Shown here piece by piece: positions 60,327 through 64,000 of a stretch of 64,000 nt of DNA (the stretch's first letter is position 1; each line of letters begins with the position of its first letter). A model generated the notes under the pieces. The model was not told the DNA's origin. It did no database searches and saw only the letters and a program-made list of their open reading frames with translations. Source of the stretch: Pararhizobium capsulatum DSM 1112. GTDB taxonomy: Bacteria; Pseudomonadota; Alphaproteobacteria; Rhizobiales; Rhizobiaceae. The position numbers and the translations under genes were made by a program. The stretch is from positions 4,125,001 to 4,189,000 of the forward strand of contig NZ_JAUSVF010000001.1 in assembly GCF_030814475.1 (NCBI RefSeq), read 5' to 3'.

Positions 60327-60552
60327 AAAAATCGACGACTGCTGTCAAGCTGGGTTGATCCACCTTCGAAGCCGGTTTTCCTTGACGCGCCGTTGTGAAT
60401 ATGGTCTCACGCCAGCGAATGGATTTTCCCCACTTTTCAGCCCTTCGCGGCATCATCCGGGGCATTTCCTCCCAGAAAAGCATGGCCTTCAGACCGGACC
60501 GAAGCATTCCCCGGACGGAAAGCCGAAAGCACATCAAACACGGGCCAGGATC

Positions 60553-62010
60553 ATGACCGACAGACCAGTCCGGGTGCGCATCGCACCTTCCCCCACCGGC
60601 GAACCCCATATCGGCACCGCCTACATCGCGCTCTTCAACTACCTCTTTGCCAAAAAGCACGGTGGCGAGTTCATCCTGCGCATTGAGGACACCGACGCGA
60701 CCCGTTCGACGCCGGAATTCGAGACGAAGGTGCTGGATGCGCTGAAATGGTGCGGGCTCGAATGGTCGGAAGGCCCTGATATTGGCGGCCCTTACGGTCC
60801 TTATCGCCAGAGCGACCGCAAGGACCTCTACCTGCCCTACGTCGAGAAGATCATCGAAAACGGCCATGGCTTCCGTTGCTTCTGCACACCTGAACGCTTG
60901 ACGGAAATGCGCGAAGCTCAGCGCGCCGCCGGCAAGCCGCCGAAATATGACGGTCTTTGCCTGACGCTTTCGGCCGAAGAGGTAACGACCCGCATGGCCG
61001 CCGGCGAACCGACCGTCGTGCGCATGAAGATCCCGACCGAAGGCTCCTGCAAGTTCGTCGATGGTGTTTATGGCCCCGTCGATATTCCGTGGGACGCGGT
61101 CGATATGCAGGTCCTGCTCAAGGCCGACGGCATGCCGACCTATCACATGGCCAATGTGGTTGATGACCATCTGATGAAGATCACCCATGTGGCGCGCGGT
61201 GAGGAATGGCTGTCCTCAGTGCCCAAACATATCCTGATCTACCAGTATCTCAGCCTCGAGCCGCCGGTGTTCATGCACCTGTCGTTGATGCGCAATGCCG
61301 ACAAGTCGAAGCTGTCGAAGCGTAAGAACCCGACCTCGATTTCCTACTACTCCGCCCTCGGCTACCTGCCGGAAGCGGTTATGAACTTCCTCGGCCTGTT
61401 CTTCATGCAGATCGCCGAAGGCGAAGAGCTGCTGACCATGGACCAGCTCGCCGAAAAGTTCGATCCGGAAAACCTGTCCAAGGCCGGCGCGATCTTCGAT
61501 ATCCAGAAGCTCGATTGGCTAAACGGCCGCTGGCTGCGCGAAGGTCTTTCGGAAGAGGAATTCCGTGGCCGCGTTCTCGCCTGGGCAATGGAAAACGACC
61601 GTATCAACCAGGGCCTCAAGCTGTCGCAGTCGCGCATCACCAAACTTGGTGATCTGCCCGACCTCGCGGGCTTCCTGTTCAAATCCGATCTCGGCCTTGA
61701 TGCGTCTTCCTTCGCCAAGGTGAAATCCTCGCCGGAAGAACTGGTTGCGATCTTCAACGAGGTACAGCCGTCGCTGGAAAAGATCCTCGAATGGAATGTC
61801 GAGGCCATCGAAGCCGAACTGCGCGCCGTCGCCGACCGCCTGGAAAAAAAGCTGAAGGTGGTTGTCGCGCCGCTGTTCATCGCCGTTTCCGGCTCGTCGC
61901 GTTCGCTGCCGCTGTTTGATTCAATGGCCATTCTCGGCCGTTCTGTCGTGCGCCAGCGCCTGAAGGTCGCCGGCCAGGTCGTGGCCTCCATGGCCGGCAG
62001 TGGAAAGTAA
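60553..62010 (+). CDS. gltX: glutamyl-tRNA synthetase
   Basis: 485-residue class I aminoacyl-tRNA synthetase. The HIGH-like motif is PHIG (residues 18-21) in PSPTGEPHIG, and the KMSKS-like is KLSKR (253-257). Alphaproteobacteria often have two copies: one charges tRNA-Glu and the other is nondiscriminating or charges tRNA-Gln for GatCAB. The gene next to lysS is generally called gltX or gltX2; which role this copy has needs residues in the anticodon domain. AGGA precedes the ATG, 8 bp gap to lysS. Confidence 0.93.
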   Translation: MTDRPVRVRIAPSPTGEPHIGTAYIALFNYLFAKKHGGEFILRIEDTDATRSTPEFETKVLDALKWCGLEWSEGPDIGGPYGPYRQSDRKDLYLPYVEKIIENGHGFRCFCTPERLTEMREAQRAAGKPPKYDGLCLTLSAEEVTTRMAAGEPTVVRMKIPTEGSCKFVDGVYGPVDIPWDAVDMQVLLKADGMPTYHMANVVDDHLMKITHVARGEEWLSSVPKHILIYQYLSLEPPVFMHLSLMRNADKSKLSKRKNPTSISYYSALGYLPEAVMNFLGLFFMQIAEGEELLTMDQLAEKFDPENLSKAGAIFDIQKLDWLNGRWLREGLSEEEFRGRVLAWAMENDRINQGLKLSQSRITKLGDLPDLAGFLFKSDLGLDASSFAKVKSSPEELVAIFNEVQPSLEKILEWNVEAIEAELRAVADRLEKKLKVVVAPLFIAVSGSSRSLPLFDSMAILGRSVVRQRLKVAGQVVASMAGSGK

Positions 62011-62018
62011 GGAAGATC

Positions 62019-63512
62019 ATGACAGACAAGACCGAAACCGCCCTTTCCTCCGACGTCACGGAAGTTCGCGCCCAGAAGCTGAAGATGCTGCGCGAGCAGA
62101 TCGGCGACGTCTATCCGGCGCATTTCCACCGCACGATCACCAATGGCGAGCTGGCCGAGAAATACGAGAGCCTTGAGCCGGACACCGAGACACAGGACAT
62201 CGTCACCGTCGCCGGCCGCGTCTATTCCTCGCGCAATTCCGGCATGTTCGTGGACATCCGTGACGCCTCGGGCAAGATCCAGATCTTCAGCCACAAGGAC
62301 ACGACACCGGAAGAAGCCCGCGCGCTTCTGCCGATGATCGATATCGGCGACATAATCGGCGTGACGGGTGTCGTGCGCCGCACCAAGCGCGGCGAGCTGA
62401 CGATCAACGCACGTGAGATCACCATGCTGACCAAGTCGCTGCTGCCGATGCCGGAAAAGTGGCATGGCCTTTCCGACATCGAGCTGCGCTATCGCAAGCG
62501 TCACCTCGACATCATGACCAATGACGATTCGAAGCTCCGGTTCCAGCAACGCTCGAAGATCGTTTCCGGCATTCGCCGGTTCATGGAAAACGACGGCTTC
62601 ATGGAAGTCGAGACACCGATGCTGCATTCGGTCTATGGCGGGGCCACCGCCGAGCCGTTCAAGACGCATCACAACACGCTGAAGCTCGATATGTACCTGC
62701 GCATCGCGCCGGAACTGTTTTTGAAGCGCACTCTGGTTTCGGGTCTCACCGACAAGGTGTTCGAGATCAACCGCAACTTCCGCAACGAAGGCGTCTCCAC
62801 CCGGCACAATCCCGAATTCACGATGATGGAGTGCTACTGGGCCTATGCCGATTACGAGGACATCATGGACCTCGTCGAACGGCTGTTCTCTGAGCTGGCG
62901 ATGAAGATCCACGGTTCGACGGAATTTGCCTTCGGCGACAAGGAAATCTCCTTCAAGGGCCCGTTCAAGCGGGTGCCGATGCCGGATGCGGTCAAGGAAG
63001 CGACCGGCATCGACTTCCTCGCCATCAAGTCGGATGAGGAAGCCCGCGCTGCCGCCAAGGCCGCCGGCTTTGCCGTCGAGAAGGACTGGACCTGGGGCGA
63101 ATGCCTAGCCTTCATCTTTGAAGAGAAGGTCGAGCCGACCCTTATCCAGCCGTCGCACGTCACCCATTTCCCGAAGGATATCTCGCCCTTTGCCAAGGAG
63201 GTGCCGGGCGAACCGCGTCTCGTCGAACGTTTCGAGACCTATTGCAACACCTGGGAACTCGGCAACGCCTTCTCCGAGCTGAACGACCCTGAAGAGCAGC
63301 GCGCCCGCATGGTCGACCAGCTCGAACAGGCCCATGCCCGCGGCGAGAAGGACAAGCAGCTTGACGACGAATTCCTCGACGCGATCGACCAGGGCATGCC
63401 ACCGGCTGGCGGTCTCGGCATCGGCGTCGATCGCCTGATCATGCTGCTCACCAATTCCCCGTCGATCCGCGATATCATCCTGTTCCCGGCGCGCCGCGCC
63501 AAGGCTGATTGA
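62019..63512 (+). CDS. lysS: lysyl-tRNA synthetase, class II
   Basis: 497-residue class II LysRS. OB-fold anticodon domain at about 60-150 (YSSRNSGMFVDIRDAS), class II motif 2 FRNEGVSTRHNPEFT (about 251-265), and motif 3 GLGIGVDRLIMLL near the C-terminus. Class II rather than class I LysRS. It is 8 bp behind gltX, so the two synthetases form an operon, followed by a terminator. Confidence 0.96.
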   Translation: MTDKTETALSSDVTEVRAQKLKMLREQIGDVYPAHFHRTITNGELAEKYESLEPDTETQDIVTVAGRVYSSRNSGMFVDIRDASGKIQIFSHKDTTPEEARALLPMIDIGDIIGVTGVVRRTKRGELTINAREITMLTKSLLPMPEKWHGLSDIELRYRKRHLDIMTNDDSKLRFQQRSKIVSGIRRFMENDGFMEVETPMLHSVYGGATAEPFKTHHNTLKLDMYLRIAPELFLKRTLVSGLTDKVFEINRNFRNEGVSTRHNPEFTMMECYWAYADYEDIMDLVERLFSELAMKIHGSTEFAFGDKEISFKGPFKRVPMPDAVKEATGIDFLAIKSDEEARAAAKAAGFAVEKDWTWGECLAFIFEEKVEPTLIQPSHVTHFPKDISPFAKEVPGEPRLVERFETYCNTWELGNAFSELNDPEEQRARMVDQLEQAHARGEKDKQLDDEFLDAIDQGMPPAGGLGIGVDRLIMLLTNSPSIRDIILFPARRAKAD

Positions 63513-63537
63513 TCAACGACCATTTGAAACAAGATGA

Positions 63538-63573
63538 AGGAGCCTGCCGTCAGTGAACGGTGGGCTCCTTTTT
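63538..63573 (+). terminator. Rho-independent terminator after lysS
   Basis: AAGGAGCC...CCGT pairs with ACGG...GGCTCCTTTTT (a split stem with an internal TG/TG mismatch), ending in a T run. The minus-strand stop of the next gene (63550-63552) falls inside its loop, so it also sits at the end of that gene. Confidence 0.85.
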
Positions 63574-64000
63574 CGTTTCGGCCGCCTCGGCGGTCATGTC
63601 ATGGGCGTTGGCATTCGAATTCTCGGCAGGCGCCGCGGCGTGTTCGCCCGCAGGCGCTTCACCGCCGCCGAAAATCATGGCTTTGACGGAGTCCAGCATA
63701 CCCGGCTTTGCTGTTTCCGCATGCTCTTCGGGTTTGACAGCGGAATGTTCCTCAGTCGGAGCCGCCTCACCATGCGTCTGGGCAGCAGGCGCTTCATGCC
63801 CTTCCACGGGTGCAGGCTCTGCTGCTTCCGGTTTTTCTTCGCTGGAACCAAAAATCATACCTGTGATCGAAGCGAATACTCCGCCGCTCTTTTCACTATT
63901 CTCCGCGCCATGCTCCTCGGCAGCGGCCTTTCCATGATCTTCGGTAGCCTTATCCCCACGGCCCTCTTCGCTGGCCTCGGCGGCGTGACCGTTCTCCTCG
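63550..64000 (-). CDS. acidic low-complexity protein with repeated MIFG motif, 5'-truncated
   Basis: The frame is open through the right edge of the window, so the N-terminus is missing; at least 149 residues are seen. It is rich in Ala, Glu, Pro, His, Gly and Asp, with two copies of a motif of the form G-[VM]-[FL]-x-S-[IV]-x-x-MIFG 60 residues apart (63847-63882 and 63667-63702), each before an Ala/Glu/His spacer. I recognise no enzymatic domain or family. The stop lies in the terminator of lysS. Low-complexity composition and repeated short hydrophobic motif suggest a scaffold or assembly role, which is speculation. Confidence 0.75.
   Translation of the reverse strand, partial: EENGHAAEASEEGRGDKATEDHGKAAAEEHGAENSEKSGGVFASITGMIFGSSEEKPEAAEPAPVEGHEAPAAQTHGEAAPTEEHSAVKPEEHAETAKPGMLDSVKAMIFGGGEAPAGEHAAAPAENSNANAHDMTAEAAETKKEPTVH

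Overview
The window reads as chromosomal DNA of a Rhizobiaceae-type alphaproteobacterium (Rhizobium/Agrobacterium relatives). The evidence is the protein families (rhizobial heterotetrameric sarcosine oxidase, three-gene transhydrogenase, group IV ornithine decarboxylase with a long leader, aa3 oxidase subunit IV), high-GC codon use throughout, and short GC-rich intergenic palindromes typical of rhizobia. I saw no tRNA, rRNA, insertion sequence, prophage, CRISPR array or plasmid function. It looks like core and metabolic chromosome, not a mobile island. Species cannot be fixed by reading alone.

Layout. 1-5.1 kb: end of a glycogen operon (glgA cut by the window edge, pgm, glgX), then a MaoC-type hydratase. 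5.7-10.9 kb: soxBDAG on the minus strand. 11.3-13.8 kb: rpsU, a TPR lipoprotein and an FAD oxidoreductase. 13.9-17.3 kb: pntAA-pntAB-pntB and a small aa3 oxidase subunit IV gene (minus). 17.6-21.9 kb: a class I amidotransferase-type hydrolase, 2-hydroxyacid dehydrogenase, LacI and MarR regulators and a creatininase-family amidohydrolase. 22-25.6 kb: an RTX calcium-binding protein, then a His-rich CobW-type GTPase overlapping a WD40 protein. 25.6-34.2 kb: Glyoxalase_8-type protein, GNAT, ornithine decarboxylase with leader RNA, LysR regulator, DUF1007-NicO metal exporter pair, DUF533 protein, KDPG aldolase (eda) and a CYTH protein. 34.3-39.4 kb: trhO and a xylose operon (LacI-xylB-xylA).

39.7-50.4 kb is a carbohydrate block: a soluble globin-coupled chemotaxis receptor, a LacI regulator divergent from a sugar ABC transporter (ATPase, permease, binding protein), then a TIM-barrel isomerase/epimerase, a Gfo/Idh/MocA dehydrogenase and a cytoplasmic GH1 beta-glucosidase. 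Paired LacI-type operators lie between regulator and transporter. A different shared operator-like palindrome lies before both the isomerase-dehydrogenase pair and the glucosidase, suggesting one glycoside uptake and breakdown regulon, possibly through 3-keto-glycosides.

50.4-53.4 kb: metNIQ methionine importer behind a leader that can fold into a multi-stem, pseudoknotted RNA with S-box-like features followed by a terminator-like hairpin. This is the most interesting non-coding signal here. 53.4-57.8 kb: EmrAB-type efflux pump divergent from a TetR repressor with two clear operators, and a GyrI-like protein. 57.9-64 kb: TerC-family protein, an ArsR-SRPBCC-SRPBCC cluster, a glutamyl-tRNA synthetase next to class II lysyl-tRNA synthetase, and an acidic, low-complexity protein with a repeated MIFG motif running off the right edge.

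Limits: starts were chosen by eye from Shine-Dalgarno sites and family alignments from memory. RNA folds were paired by hand. No database search was run.
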